A DNA stretch of 64,000 nucleotides from Deinococcus cellulosilyticus NBRC 106333 = KACC 11606 (GCF_007990775.1 NZ_BJXB01000001.1:372001-436000); one strand, 5' to 3'; numbered from the stretch's first letter, positions 50,984 to 60,201 are shown. Notes: generated by a model from the letters alone, not told the origin. Numbers and translations are program-made.

Positions 50984-50996
50984 GGCGAGCATCGCC

Positions 50997-52289
50997 TTAC
51001 GAAATGTGCCCCAGAATCAGTGGCATTTCTGCGGGTTTTGCTGCATCAATGCGAAGGGCTTCCTGAACCAGTGTGAAGGCAGCATCTTTGCCTTTCTGGT
51101 TGTGGTAGATGCGGGCGATGGGCTGTCCTGCTTCGACAGCATCCCCGATTTTGTGCAGCAGTTCGATGCCCACCGAGTGGTCGATGGCTTCCCCTTTGGT
51201 TTCCCGGCCTCCGCCGAGGACCAGCAGGGCCTGACCGATCTTGAGGGCTTCGATGTGTGCAATGAAACCAGACTGTCCTGCTTTGACTTCCACGGTTTCT
51301 GGAGCCACATGGAACAGAGAGGGATCATCGATGTACCTGGGGTCGCCACCCTGTGAGGCCACAAAGGCCCGGAGTTTGGCGAGGGCAGAGCCATCTTTGA
51401 GGACTTCTCTGGGTCTGCGGTCTGCTTCTTCTTCACTGAAGCCTTCTGCAAGCAATGTTTCCTTCGCCAGGGCGAGGCACAGTTCACGCAGGTCTTCGGG
51501 GCCTTCGCCTTTAAGGGTGGAGATGGCTTCGAGCACTTCCAGGGTGTTGCCGGTCATGAATCCGAGAGGGGTTTCCATGTCGGTGAGCACTGCCCTCACG
51601 TTGCGTCCGCTCAGTTTGCCGATGTTGACCATGGCCTCTGCCAGCTTGCGACCATCTTCCAGGGTCTTCATGAAGGCACCGCTGCCCACCTTCACGTCCA
51701 GAACGATGGTTTTTGCACCTGCTGCAAGTTTCTTGCTCATGATGGAACTGGCGATCAGGGGCAGGCAGTCCACGGTGGCGGTCACGTCCCGCAGGGCGTA
51801 GAGCAGGCCATCTGCAGGGGCAAGGTTTTTGCTCTGTCCCACCAGCGCCAGACCGATTTCTCTGGCCTGTTTGAGGAAAGGCTCGTCTGCGAGCACGGGG
51901 CTCCAGCCTGGAATGCTTTCCAGTTTGTCGATGGTGCCTCCGGTGTGGGCCAGACCGCGCCCGCTCATCTTGGCCACCGTGAGGCCCAGGGCGGCCAGCA
52001 TGGGGGTCAGGACCAGACTGGTCTTGTCGCCCACCCCTCCGGTGGAGTGCTTGTCCACGGTGTGGGACAGGCTGGAGAGGTCCAGCATGTCGCCACTTTC
52101 GGCCATGGCGAGGGTCAGGTAAGTGGTTTCCTCGGCGGTCATGCCCTTGAAGAACACGGCCATCAGCCATGCGGCCACCTGATAGTCGGGCACCTGTCCG
52201 TTCACATAATCGAGGATCAGGGTGCGCAGTTCGGCTTCGGTGTGCTGACCACCATCCCGTTTCTTCTGGATCAGGTCGGGGATGCGCAT
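50997..52289 (-). CDS. deoA: Pyrimidine-nucleoside / thymidine phosphorylase
   Basis: 430 residues from the ATG at 52289, which follows the deoC stop after one base. The family signature SGRGLAHTGGTIDKLESIPG and the phosphate motif KHSTGGVGDKTSL are intact. It splits thymidine, deoxyuridine or uridine to the base and sugar 1-phosphate. The released uracil or thymine could feed the degradation locus at 12.8-26.2 kb. Confidence 0.94.
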   Translation of the reverse strand: MRIPDLIQKKRDGGQHTEAELRTLILDYVNGQVPDYQVAAWLMAVFFKGMTAEETTYLTLAMAESGDMLDLSSLSHTVDKHSTGGVGDKTSLVLTPMLAALGLTVAKMSGRGLAHTGGTIDKLESIPGWSPVLADEPFLKQAREIGLALVGQSKNLAPADGLLYALRDVTATVDCLPLIASSIMSKKLAAGAKTIVLDVKVGSGAFMKTLEDGRKLAEAMVNIGKLSGRNVRAVLTDMETPLGFMTGNTLEVLEAISTLKGEGPEDLRELCLALAKETLLAEGFSEEEADRRPREVLKDGSALAKLRAFVASQGGDPRYIDDPSLFHVAPETVEVKAGQSGFIAHIEALKIGQALLVLGGGRETKGEAIDHSVGIELLHKIGDAVEAGQPIARIYHNQKGKDAAFTLVQEALRIDAAKPAEMPLILGHIS

Positions 52290-52290
52290 G

Positions 52291-52956
52291 TCAGTACCCT
52301 TCGCCTGCGGTCTGGCCCTGCACCAGGGCGACGCCACTGGAGGTTCCCAGTCGGGTGGCTCCTGCCTCAATGAATCTTTGTGCGTCCTGGAAGGTTTTCA
52401 CTCCTCCTGCGGCCTTGATGCCGATTTTGCCCTGGGTGACCCTTGCCATGAGCTGGATGTCTTCCAGGGTGGCTCCACCTGTGCCAAATCCGGTGCTGGT
52501 TTTCACGAAATCAGCTCCGGCCTGCAAGACCAGTTCAGTGGCTTTTTCTTTTTCTGCATCGGTCAGATAGCAGGTCTCGATGATCACTTTGAGGATCACG
52601 TCCTGGGTGGCTTCGCGCACGGCCTGAATGTCTTCCAAAACCAGATCCCAGTTTCCAGCTTTGGCTGCACCGATGTTGATGACCATGTCCACTTCATCGG
52701 CCCCGAGTTCCACACTCTGGGCGGCTTCCTTGGCTTTCTGCTCAGGGGTCAGGGCTCCGAGGGGGAAACCTGCCACGGTGGCGACCTTCACTTCGCTTTC
52801 CGACAGGCATTCCAGGGCCAGGGCAACGTAACTGGGATTCACACAGACGGCTTTGAAGCTGTGCTCCATGGCCTCACTGCACAGTTTGCGGATGTCGTCC
52901 GGGGTCGCTGTGGCCTTCAGGAGGGTGTGGTCAATGTATTCAGCAAGATTATTCAT
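52291..52956 (-). CDS. deoC: Deoxyribose-phosphate aldolase
   Basis: 221 residues. It cleaves deoxyribose 5-phosphate to acetaldehyde and glyceraldehyde 3-phosphate. The Schiff-base Lys is in DFVKTSTGFG, with the proton-relay Lys in GIKAAGGVKT and Asp in GADEVDMVINIG. It overlaps the preceding permease gene by 8 bp and the deoA start follows its stop by one base. Confidence 0.95.
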   Translation of the reverse strand: MNNLAEYIDHTLLKATATPDDIRKLCSEAMEHSFKAVCVNPSYVALALECLSESEVKVATVAGFPLGALTPEQKAKEAAQSVELGADEVDMVINIGAAKAGNWDLVLEDIQAVREATQDVILKVIIETCYLTDAEKEKATELVLQAGADFVKTSTGFGTGGATLEDIQLMARVTQGKIGIKAAGGVKTFQDAQRFIEAGATRLGTSSGVALVQGQTAGEGY

Positions 52957-53854
52957 ATGCTTTACCTACGGCTTTCGGTGCGGTCCCTTTGCCGGTGAGG
53001 GCCAGGGCAATGATGGTGAAGAGGAACGGAAGTATCTGCACAATACTGCTTGGGAACAGGTCAGTTCCACCCAGCGTGATCGACAGTGCACTGAAAAACC
53101 CGAACAGCAAGGTGGCCCCGAGGGTTCCGAGCGGTGTCCACTTCCCGAAAATCAGCGCAGCGAGGGCAATGAAGCCTGTGCCTGCCGAGAGGTTGCGGGT
53201 GAAGCTGTTCAGGAAGCCAATCGAGAGGAAGACTCCGGCGGTTCCGGCCAGCATGCCCGAGATGATCACGGCACTGTAGCGGATGCGGTACACGTTCACA
53301 CCCATGCTTGCAGCGGCTTTTGGGTGTTCACCGGTGGCCCGGATTCTCAGGCCATATGGGGTTTTATACATGATGTACCATGCCAGCAGAACCATCAGGA
53401 AGGCAAAATACACTGGTGGGCTGAACCGGAAGTCCCCGAAGCCCCACTGGGGCAAAGCGTGTTCAACGGTCTTGGATTCGGTGGAGGAGCCATAAAGGAA
53501 GCCCAGCACGATGCCGGGAACGCCGACGGCCAGCAGGTTGATGGCGGTGCCTGAAATCACCTGATCGGCCTTGTACTTGATGGAGACAATGGCGTGAATC
53601 CAGCCGATCAGACCACCCGTGAGGGCTCCGGCAATCCAGCCCACCCAGGGTGCAGCGTTGCCCAGGGTTGGGTCCAGCAGCTGGGTGGTCACAGCACCTG
53701 CGAGAGCACCGAAGATGATGATGCCTTCCAGGGCGATGTTGACCACACCTGCACGCTCACTGAAGAGGCCGCCGAGGGCTGCGAGCAAGAGGGGGGTGGT
53801 GGCGCGAATCAGGGTGGCCAGAAAGGTCAGGGAGAAGAGGTCCGTGAAAATCAT
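52949..53854 (-). CDS. Nucleoside ABC transporter permease (NupQ/YufQ type)
   Basis: 301 residues with about eight to nine membrane helices; branched-chain/monosaccharide permease superfamily. ERAGVVNIALEGIIIFGA and YGLRIRATGEHPKAAASMGV are typical of the BMP-type nucleoside importers. It overlaps its neighbours on both sides (ATGA with the larger permease gene; 8 bp with deoC). Together with the other permease and the ATPase it should import nucleosides for the deo enzymes. Confidence 0.9.
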   Translation of the reverse strand: MIFTDLFSLTFLATLIRATTPLLLAALGGLFSERAGVVNIALEGIIIFGALAGAVTTQLLDPTLGNAAPWVGWIAGALTGGLIGWIHAIVSIKYKADQVISGTAINLLAVGVPGIVLGFLYGSSTESKTVEHALPQWGFGDFRFSPPVYFAFLMVLLAWYIMYKTPYGLRIRATGEHPKAAASMGVNVYRIRYSAVIISGMLAGTAGVFLSIGFLNSFTRNLSAGTGFIALAALIFGKWTPLGTLGATLLFGFFSALSITLGGTDLFPSSIVQILPFLFTIIALALTGKGTAPKAVGKAYE

Positions 53855-55716
53855 GCGGTCACTTCCTTGCGTTCCTCTTGATGGGAGGTTCTGGGTTCAG
53901 GGGCTGCTGGAGGCGGGCTGATGATCTTCTTGCTCAGGAAGCCCTGGGCAGCGATGATCAGCACGATGATGGCTTTCAATACGGTCACAATGTCGCGGTT
54001 GAGGGCATCGAGTTTCTGGTCCACGTACATGCCGCCGGTGTCCAGCACCCCAAACAGCACGCTGGACACAACCACACCCACAGGGGTGCTCTGTCCAAGC
54101 AGGGCAATGGTGATGCCGTCAAATCCGACGCTCACAGGCAGGGATTGCTTCAGGCGGAACTCGTCCAAAGCTCCTCCCATCACGTAATGGGATGCGGTCA
54201 GTCCAGCGAAAGCTCCGGCAATGACCATCGCCAGGATGGTGTTGCGGGCCACGTTGATTCCGCCGTATTCTGCGGCTTTGGGAGACAGGCCCACAGCGCG
54301 GATCTCGTATCCACGTGCGGTTCTCCACAGGAAGATGCCAAAGAAGGCTGCAGCCAGGAGGGCAATCAGGAAGGCGACATTCAGACGGCTGGTGATCAGG
54401 GCATCGGTGGCCTGAATGGTCATGGGAACCCACAGGGCAGCGGTGACTGCGATTCCAGACAGAGCCGCAATCCAAAGGCGGTTTTTGTTCTTGATCAGGC
54501 TGAAGACGATCCCGAGCACGATCAGGCCTGCAATCCAGCTCAGGCTGATGGTGTCTCCCACCTTGTGCAGGCCGAACAGGTACAGCAGGCTGGGAAAGTG
54601 GGCTCCAGGTTGCAGTTCTGCACTCTTGGCCTCAAAACCCTCTGCCTTGAAGGGGAGGTGGAAAGTCTGCCCGAAGAACTTCACTTCATTCGAGCCGATC
54701 ATGAACACGAAGATCCCGGCGGCAACATAGTTCAGCATGATGGTGTTGATGACTTCACTGGACCCGAAGCGTGCCTTGAGCCAGCCGACCAGCCCACCCC
54801 ACAGTGCCCCTCCGAGTGCACCTGCAATCACGGTCAGGGGCAGCAGCAGTGCAGCAGGCAGAGGCACGTAAACCCCGACCAGCATGGCACAGATGGCCCC
54901 AATGGTCATCTGACCGGGTGCGCCGATGTTGAAGAGACCTGCCCGGAAAGCAAAGGCCACACTGAGACCCGTCAGGATCAGGGGGGTGGCAAGCACCAGG
55001 CTCTGCAGGAAATCCGGCAGGCTGGTGAGGGGCGCAAAGAGGGTCGAGTACACGAAGTAGATCAGGTCGAACTTCCCGAGCACCACTTCACCGAAAGTGA
55101 GTGGGCTGCTCAGGCCACTGGGCACGCTCTGAATCCCAATGATGATCAGTGCACCCCCCAGAATGGCAATCAGGAAGGACACGGAGGGGACAAGCGCCCA
55201 GCGCAGTTTCTCCATGCGCTCACGCCACACTTTGAAGCCACTCAGGCCTGTTGCCACGGTCACCAGAGAGGCAAGAAGGCCCAGCACCAGTCCCATGTTG
55301 GCTCCACCAGAAGTGAAAGGAATGCGCCTGAGGGGAATGTTCTGGTCCAGCAGGACCTGGGTGGCCTGCCCAAGGGAAACATGGATGCTGATCATGGCGA
55401 GGGCAGCCACCAGCAGGCCAGCAACGCCTGAAATCCACATCCAGGAGGCCTTGCGCAGGGCAGCAAAGGCAGACAGCAGCAGGCAGGCAAAGAGAGCCCA
55501 GCCCAGACCCAGGGCAAGGTCCATCGAGGGGAGGTTCTCGGGGGGAAAGCCCGAATAGTCCATCACTTTTCCGGTCAGCATCTGCAGGGTGCCTGCTCCA
55601 CTGAAATTCCGGGCGTAGGTCAGGTAGGGGAGGGCCATCAGTCCCAGTCCGGCAACCAGACTGGTGTACAGCGCAATGCTTGTTGCGCTCTTGGTGGTTT
55701 GATAACTCTGGCTCAT
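53851..55716 (-). CDS. Nucleoside ABC transporter permease (NupP/YufP type) with long N-terminal extension
   Basis: 621 residues; relatives are usually near 350. The C-terminal two thirds match the family (LSVAFAFRAGLFNIGAPGQM, RGYEIRAVGLSPKAAEYGG). The first 210 residues add about five hydrophobic segments not found in the Bacillus protein. The ATG at 55716 starts about 40 bp after the ATPase gene. A BMP-type binding lipoprotein gene is not present in the window. The extension may mediate assembly or ligand delivery. Confidence 0.88.
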   Translation of the reverse strand: MSQSYQTTKSATSIALYTSLVAGLGLMALPYLTYARNFSGAGTLQMLTGKVMDYSGFPPENLPSMDLALGLGWALFACLLLSAFAALRKASWMWISGVAGLLVAALAMISIHVSLGQATQVLLDQNIPLRRIPFTSGGANMGLVLGLLASLVTVATGLSGFKVWRERMEKLRWALVPSVSFLIAILGGALIIIGIQSVPSGLSSPLTFGEVVLGKFDLIYFVYSTLFAPLTSLPDFLQSLVLATPLILTGLSVAFAFRAGLFNIGAPGQMTIGAICAMLVGVYVPLPAALLLPLTVIAGALGGALWGGLVGWLKARFGSSEVINTIMLNYVAAGIFVFMIGSNEVKFFGQTFHLPFKAEGFEAKSAELQPGAHFPSLLYLFGLHKVGDTISLSWIAGLIVLGIVFSLIKNKNRLWIAALSGIAVTAALWVPMTIQATDALITSRLNVAFLIALLAAAFFGIFLWRTARGYEIRAVGLSPKAAEYGGINVARNTILAMVIAGAFAGLTASHYVMGGALDEFRLKQSLPVSVGFDGITIALLGQSTPVGVVVSSVLFGVLDTGGMYVDQKLDALNRDIVTVLKAIIVLIIAAQGFLSKKIISPPPAAPEPRTSHQEERKEVTA

Positions 55717-55757
55717 GTGCGGTCTCCAGGGGTTTTGAAGTGTTCTTTGGTCTGGCC

Positions 55758-57314
55758 TCAGGCCAGGGCGGGTTCCTTCTCGGTGGGGGCAGGTGCGGCT
55801 TTCACTCCGGCCATCAGGAGGCCCAGTTGTTCCTCGGTGGCCTCACTTGCTTTGACCTCGCCCATGATCTGTCCCTCGAACATCACCAGGATGCGGTCCG
55901 AGAGGTTCATGACTTCGGTGAGGTCTGCGCTGACCAGCAAGACCCCCAGTCCCTGATCGCGGGCACGGACAATCTGCCTGTGGATGAACTCGATGGCCCC
56001 GATGTCCACCCCACGGGTCGGCTGACTGGCCACCAGGATTTTCGGGTTGCGGAACATCTCACGGGCCACGATGATCTTCTGGGCATTTCCACCCGAGTAG
56101 CGTCCGGCAGGCAGGTCTGCAGAACGGGGGCGCACATCATAAAGGTCGGTCTGGGTTTCGGTGTGCTTGCGGATGCGCTCCAGATTCAGAAAGCCAAATT
56201 TGCCACTGAAAAAGGAACTCCGGTGCTGCCCGAGCACCATGTTCTCGGCGGTGGTCATGTCCAGCACCAGACCCCGTTCGTTGCGGTCTTCAGGGATGTG
56301 GGAGAGGCCTGCTTCTGCCACTTTGCGGGCATCCACCTTTTTCAGGGTTTCGCCAGAGTAGCGGATCTCGCCCCGGTTCAGGTGGCGCAGTCCAGTGATG
56401 GCCTCCACCAGTTCGCTCTGTCCGTTGCCATCGATTCCGGCAATTCCGACCACTTCACCACTGGCCACATGGAAGGACACCTGATCCACCACATGCTTTT
56501 TGTTGCTGTTCAGGATGGTGGCATCCACCACTTCCAGCACTTTCTCTTTTGGCTGGGCTTCTTTCTTCTGGACTTTGAGGTTCACCTCGCGGCCCACCAT
56601 CATGCGGGCGATGGTCTCGGTGGTGGCCCCTTCTCTGGGGATGCTGCCGATCATGCGTCCATCGCGCAGCACAGAGATCTCGTCGCAGAGTTCGAGCACT
56701 TCATGCAATTTGTGGGAAATGAAAATCACGCTGTTTCCCTGCTGTGCAAATTGCTCCCGCAGGAAGCGGAACAGGTCTTCGGTCTCTGCAGGGGTCAGGA
56801 CTGCAGTGGGCTCATCCAGAATGAGGATTTTGGCTCCACGGTACAGCGTTTTCAGGATCTCCACTTTTTGTTGCAAACCCACAGGGAGGTCTTCAATCTT
56901 TGCATCAGGGTTCAGCCCAAAGTTGAACTGGTCAATCAGTTCCTTGACCCTTTTGCGCGCGGCGGCGTAATTGATGCTGGTCCCCTGGGTCGGTTCCATG
57001 CCCAGAATCACGTTCTCGGTCACGGTGAGAGGCCCGACCAGCATGAAGTGCTGGTGCACCATCCCGATCCCGTTCTGGATGGCGTCTCTGGGGTCCAGCA
57101 TGGGAGCAGGCTGACCATTCACCCAGATTTCTCCGCTGGTGGGGGGCTGCATCCCATAAAGGATCTTCATGAGGGTGCTTTTCCCGGCACCGTTCTCTCC
57201 GACCAGTGCGTGAATGCTGCCCCACTTCACTTTGAGGTTGATGTTGTCGTTTGCCAGCACCAGAGGGAAGCGTTTGGTGATGCCTTTGAGTTCAATCGCG
57301 TAGGGTTCAGTCAT
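55758..57314 (-). CDS. Nucleoside ABC transporter ATPase (NupO/YufO type, two ABC domains)
   Basis: 518 residues from the ATG at 57314; the open frame continues upstream but lacks support. The first ABC domain has GENGAGKST, the second the degenerate GIDGNGQSELVEA, as is normal for this family, with VGLQQKVEILKTLYRGAKIL and YSGGNAQKIIVAREM as signature regions. It is the promoter-proximal gene of the salvage operon. Two identical palindromes overlap the promoter 130-165 bp upstream. Confidence 0.9.
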   Translation of the reverse strand: MTEPYAIELKGITKRFPLVLANDNINLKVKWGSIHALVGENGAGKSTLMKILYGMQPPTSGEIWVNGQPAPMLDPRDAIQNGIGMVHQHFMLVGPLTVTENVILGMEPTQGTSINYAAARKRVKELIDQFNFGLNPDAKIEDLPVGLQQKVEILKTLYRGAKILILDEPTAVLTPAETEDLFRFLREQFAQQGNSVIFISHKLHEVLELCDEISVLRDGRMIGSIPREGATTETIARMMVGREVNLKVQKKEAQPKEKVLEVVDATILNSNKKHVVDQVSFHVASGEVVGIAGIDGNGQSELVEAITGLRHLNRGEIRYSGETLKKVDARKVAEAGLSHIPEDRNERGLVLDMTTAENMVLGQHRSSFFSGKFGFLNLERIRKHTETQTDLYDVRPRSADLPAGRYSGGNAQKIIVAREMFRNPKILVASQPTRGVDIGAIEFIHRQIVRARDQGLGVLLVSADLTEVMNLSDRILVMFEGQIMGEVKASEATEEQLGLLMAGVKAAPAPTEKEPALA

Positions 57315-57629
57315 GGTTGGGGGCCTGAAGTCATGACAGGGACTGGAGCAGGCTGACTTCCTGACCTGCCCAGGTGGGGGTCCATCACTTGCAGCACGGC
57401 AATCTGTCCCGACAACCAGAGAGATTGCGGGCATTGCGGCTTGTCATACGTATGACTTGATTATAGTCATACGTATGACGGAACTTCAAGAGTGGATGCA
57501 AGGCCAGACCACATTGCGTTTCCAACCGCACCGCAGAGGAGAAAACCACCTGCTGTCAGCTGGCCCATCGTTTTCTGGCTCAGAAAGGGCTACACTCTGT
57601 CAAAACACTCCACATCATGCGAGGTCCAC
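57315..57629. other. 315-bp control region between divergent transcripts
   Basis: It contains the operon promoter with its two operators (57443-57479) and a plain roughly 130-nt leader towards the ATPase gene. On the right it holds the upstream region of a small plus-strand gene, with TACACT near 57590 as a possible -10. No gene was recognised. Confidence 0.5.
57443..57479 (-). promoter_or_regulatory. Two identical operators around the -10 box of the nucleoside operon
   Basis: GTCATACGTATGAC, a perfect 14-bp palindrome, occurs at 57443-57456 and again at 57466-57479. The minus-strand -10 TATAAT (57460-57465) lies exactly between, and one operator fills the -35/-10 spacer (weak -35 TTGAAG). 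Binding of a dimeric repressor, for example of the GntR or LacI family, to either copy would block transcription. Confidence 0.8.
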
Positions 57630-57860
57630 ATGCAAACTCGAGAAATCACCTTACAGGAAGTTGTGTCCTACACCTGGCTGGACCAGTCCGTGCAGGTCGT
57701 TGCCAAAAGCACCCTCACCCCTCAGGAACATGAGGCCATTTTTCGAGGTCAGTTGCGCCTGACTTTTCTGGGCGTGGAGACCAAACTGACCGCTGTGCAG
57801 ATTCAGGAAGGTGCGTCCCTGCTGAACTTTCTGGTGTCCACACATCTGCTGCAGGATTGA
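57630..57860 (+). CDS. Small hypothetical protein
   Basis: 76 residues from the ATG at 57630, preceded by CGAGGT; a longer frame from 57492 is less likely. It is soluble and beta/alpha in character (EITLQEVVSYTWLDQSVQVV), without cysteines. No family is recognised. It stands alone between divergent operons. Confidence 0.5.
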   Translation: MQTREITLQEVVSYTWLDQSVQVVAKSTLTPQEHEAIFRGQLRLTFLGVETKLTAVQIQEGASLLNFLVSTHLLQD

Positions 57861-57980
57861 GAGAATGTGACCTGGATGCCTCAATTCAGGTCGTGTTCCA
57901 GAAAGGCTCAGAAGAAATTCAGCGTGCCTCAGGGACTTTTCAGTGCCCGGGATTAACCTGTAATCAGAAAGGAGGGGCAC

Positions 57981-58145
57981 ATGTTATTCATCCTCTCACT
58001 GGTCGCTGGTTTACTCATTGGAAGCATTTTTCTGGGCATCGCACTCCTGATGGACCGTTTACTGAAAACCCCCACCATCGTGGTGGACGATCTTCAAGAA
58101 GCCCCTTCTTTTGCGCTCAGCTCTTCTCTGACCACCGCAGCCTGA
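57981..58145 (+). CDS. Very small single-pass membrane protein
   Basis: 54 residues. The ATG at 57981 follows the excellent site GAAAGGAGGGG, which is the main argument that it is real. One hydrophobic helix (LFILSLVAGLLIGSIFLGIALL) is followed by a 30-residue polar tail. It ends 59 bp before the convergent pseudouridine synthase gene. No family is recognised. Confidence 0.55.
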   Translation: MLFILSLVAGLLIGSIFLGIALLMDRLLKTPTIVVDDLQEAPSFALSSSLTTAA

Positions 58146-58203
58146 AAACCATTTGTACGCAGATTGAAATTGTATTGCGCCACTGCCCTGATGCAGTGGT
58201 TTT

Positions 58204-59100
58204 TTATTTTGACCAGAAACCTTCAGGAAGAGGAGCCTGGAGGTCCACTTGCTCTGCAGAAATGGGATGCTGAAAAACCAGACGTGCAGCGTGCAGGCGG
58301 TAACCTCCGTCTCCAGGGAGACCAGGGTTCTCCTTCAGGGGCAATCCATCTGGTCCATAAAGAGGATCTCCGACCAGAGGATGCCCAATGGAGGCCAGAT
58401 GAATGCGAATCTGGTGGGGCCGTCCAGTCTGGATGTCCACCTGAAACAGGGTGGCGTTTCTGATGCGCTCCAGAACCCTTGCCAGACTGTAAGACGGTTT
58501 TCCATCAGGGCTCGCAGCAAAAACACTTCCGAGTCTTGGGTGCAGGACAGGACCTATGGGGGTGGAAATCTGATAAAGCTCTTCGGGTGCCTGCCCTGAG
58601 GCCACTGCCAGATACCTTTTCTGGACTTCATGGTCCCTCCAGGCTTTTGCCATCAGAGAGGCCCCCTCAGCTGTGCGGGCAAACAACACGATGCCTGAAG
58701 TGTACCGTCCCAGTCGATGCAGAGGGCTGGCTTCAGACCTGTTTTTGCGCACCTGCATCAGCAGGGTGTGTTCCAGAAATCCCCCGGCAGGCATGGTGGG
58801 AAGGCCACTGGGTTTGTTGATTGCCAGCAGATGCTCATCTTCATGCACAACAGTGAAATCCAGAGGAACCTCGGGTTCCTCCCAGGGTGGCCGGTGCCAC
58901 ACCAGCGCCTGACCAGGTTTCAGTTCAGGGTTGCCTGAAACGGTCTGTCCATCGAGCTCAATTTCCTCCCGAATCAACCGCTGCTGCCAATCTTCCAGGG
59001 TGGAATGGGTGTAAAACCTGCTCAGATAATCCAGCAAAGTCAATCCTGCAGCCTTTTTTCCCAGCTGCTCCGTGTAGGCGTACCCCTGATTCAGCTTCAT
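58204..59100 (-). CDS. RluA-family RNA pseudouridine synthase with altered catalytic motif
   Basis: 298 residues, with an N-terminal S4-like region (YLSRFYTHSTLEDWQQRLI, then EIELDGQTV) and the RluA catalytic domain (HEDEHLLAINKPSGLPTMP, TGRPHQIRIHLASIGHPLVGD). In the motif normally HRLDRxTSG the sequence reads HRLGRYTSG: the catalytic Asp position is Gly131. Similar HRLGR variants exist in some plant members as I remember, so it may be a natural subfamily. RNA target unknown. It is 3 bp downstream of the LacI-type gene. Confidence 0.82.
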   Translation of the reverse strand: MKLNQGYAYTEQLGKKAAGLTLLDYLSRFYTHSTLEDWQQRLIREEIELDGQTVSGNPELKPGQALVWHRPPWEEPEVPLDFTVVHEDEHLLAINKPSGLPTMPAGGFLEHTLLMQVRKNRSEASPLHRLGRYTSGIVLFARTAEGASLMAKAWRDHEVQKRYLAVASGQAPEELYQISTPIGPVLHPRLGSVFAASPDGKPSYSLARVLERIRNATLFQVDIQTGRPHQIRIHLASIGHPLVGDPLYGPDGLPLKENPGLPGDGGYRLHAARLVFQHPISAEQVDLQAPLPEGFWSK

Positions 59101-59103
59101 GAT

Positions 59104-60129
59104 TTATTGCTGTGGGGCTGCTGTGGAGTTGCGCTGAATCAGCTCCGTCTGAAACCAGACCACTTTTCTGGCTGTGGGCTGGGCCTCAAGAAGCTGAATC
59201 AGTTCCTGGGCTGCACATTCCCCCATCTGCTCAGCCGGGATGTGCAGGGTGGTCAGTTCGGGCTCAATGTACTGAGAAAGTTCCAGATTGTCGATGCCAA
59301 TCACCGAGAGGTCCTCCGGAATGCGCAAGCCCAGTTCCTTGGCTGCCTTGTAGACTCCCACAGCCAGAAAATCCCCATCACACATGATGGCAGTGGGGCG
59401 TTCTTCGGAACTTCCGAGCAGGGCCAGTGCCCCCTGTTTTCCCCCTTCCAGTGAGAAAGGCGCTCGAACTTCCCATTCGGGCCGGTAGGTCCAGCCCTGC
59501 TCCTCGAAAAACTCCCGGTAGGTGCGGCTTCTGGCCTGAAAGGTCTCGGTGTCCACGGTGGCGGCCAGATGGGCGATCCGGGTGTGCCCCAGACCCACCA
59601 GATGCTGCAGGGCCATGCGCACCCCATGGGGAATGTCCACCATGATGGAGTGGTACCCATCAATCTGGCTTTCCACCAGCACCACATTGTTCTGTGAAAG
59701 CAGACCCGTGGACCGGGCAGAGATATCCCAAAGCACGTAACCATCCACATCATGACTGGAGAGGTGTTCGATCAGGGCTTCCTGGGTGCTCATGCTGTGG
59801 TCGTAATTCACCAGCACGGTGTCGTAGCCCAGTTTGCGCGCTTCACGGTCTGCCCCCTGGTACACAGGAGCAAAAAACGGGTTGCTGAGCTGTGGGATCA
59901 CCAGGGCCAGGGTGCGCGCCCGACCTTCCCTGAGGGCTTTCGCTGCCCGGTTGGGCTTGTAATTGAGGCTGCGGGCAGCTTCCCAGATGGCCTGCTGCAG
60001 TTCTGCAGAGACGCGCCCTTCGGCTTTGCCATTTAAGACCAGGGAAACGGTGGATTGTGAAATGCCCACCAGACGGGCCACATCTGCACTGGTGGGTTTT
60101 TTGAATGGATTTTTTTCAGATTCGTTCAT
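59104..60129 (-). CDS. LacI-family transcriptional regulator
   Basis: 341 residues from the ATG at 60129; the open frame upstream crosses promoter and repeat sequence. The N-terminal helix-turn-helix is TSADVARLVGISQSTVSLVLNG, followed by the hinge and a periplasmic-binding-like core (LALVIPQLSNPFFAPVYQGA). A perfect palindrome overlaps its -10 box, so it probably represses itself. It is followed by the pseudouridine synthase gene. Sugar genes near it are only pfkA and the distant amylase, so targets are uncertain. Confidence 0.88.
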   Translation of the reverse strand: MNESEKNPFKKPTSADVARLVGISQSTVSLVLNGKAEGRVSAELQQAIWEAARSLNYKPNRAAKALREGRARTLALVIPQLSNPFFAPVYQGADREARKLGYDTVLVNYDHSMSTQEALIEHLSSHDVDGYVLWDISARSTGLLSQNNVVLVESQIDGYHSIMVDIPHGVRMALQHLVGLGHTRIAHLAATVDTETFQARSRTYREFFEEQGWTYRPEWEVRAPFSLEGGKQGALALLGSSEERPTAIMCDGDFLAVGVYKAAKELGLRIPEDLSVIGIDNLELSQYIEPELTTLHIPAEQMGECAAQELIQLLEAQPTARKVVWFQTELIQRNSTAAPQQ

Positions 60130-60165
60130 GGGGGCCTGGGGGAGATGGATTTGGGGGTGCCGTTC

Positions 60166-60181
60166 TACTGTGCACAGTATA
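60166..60181 (-). promoter_or_regulatory. Operator and -10 box of the LacI-type gene
   Basis: TACTGTGCACAGTA (60166-60179) is a perfect 14-bp palindrome. The minus-strand -10 TATACT (60176-60181) overlaps it, so binding would occlude RNA polymerase. Its sequence differs from the palindromes at 8.8-8.9 kb. Confidence 0.7.
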
Positions 60182-60201
60182 CCGTTCAATGGGCATTTGT
60201 A

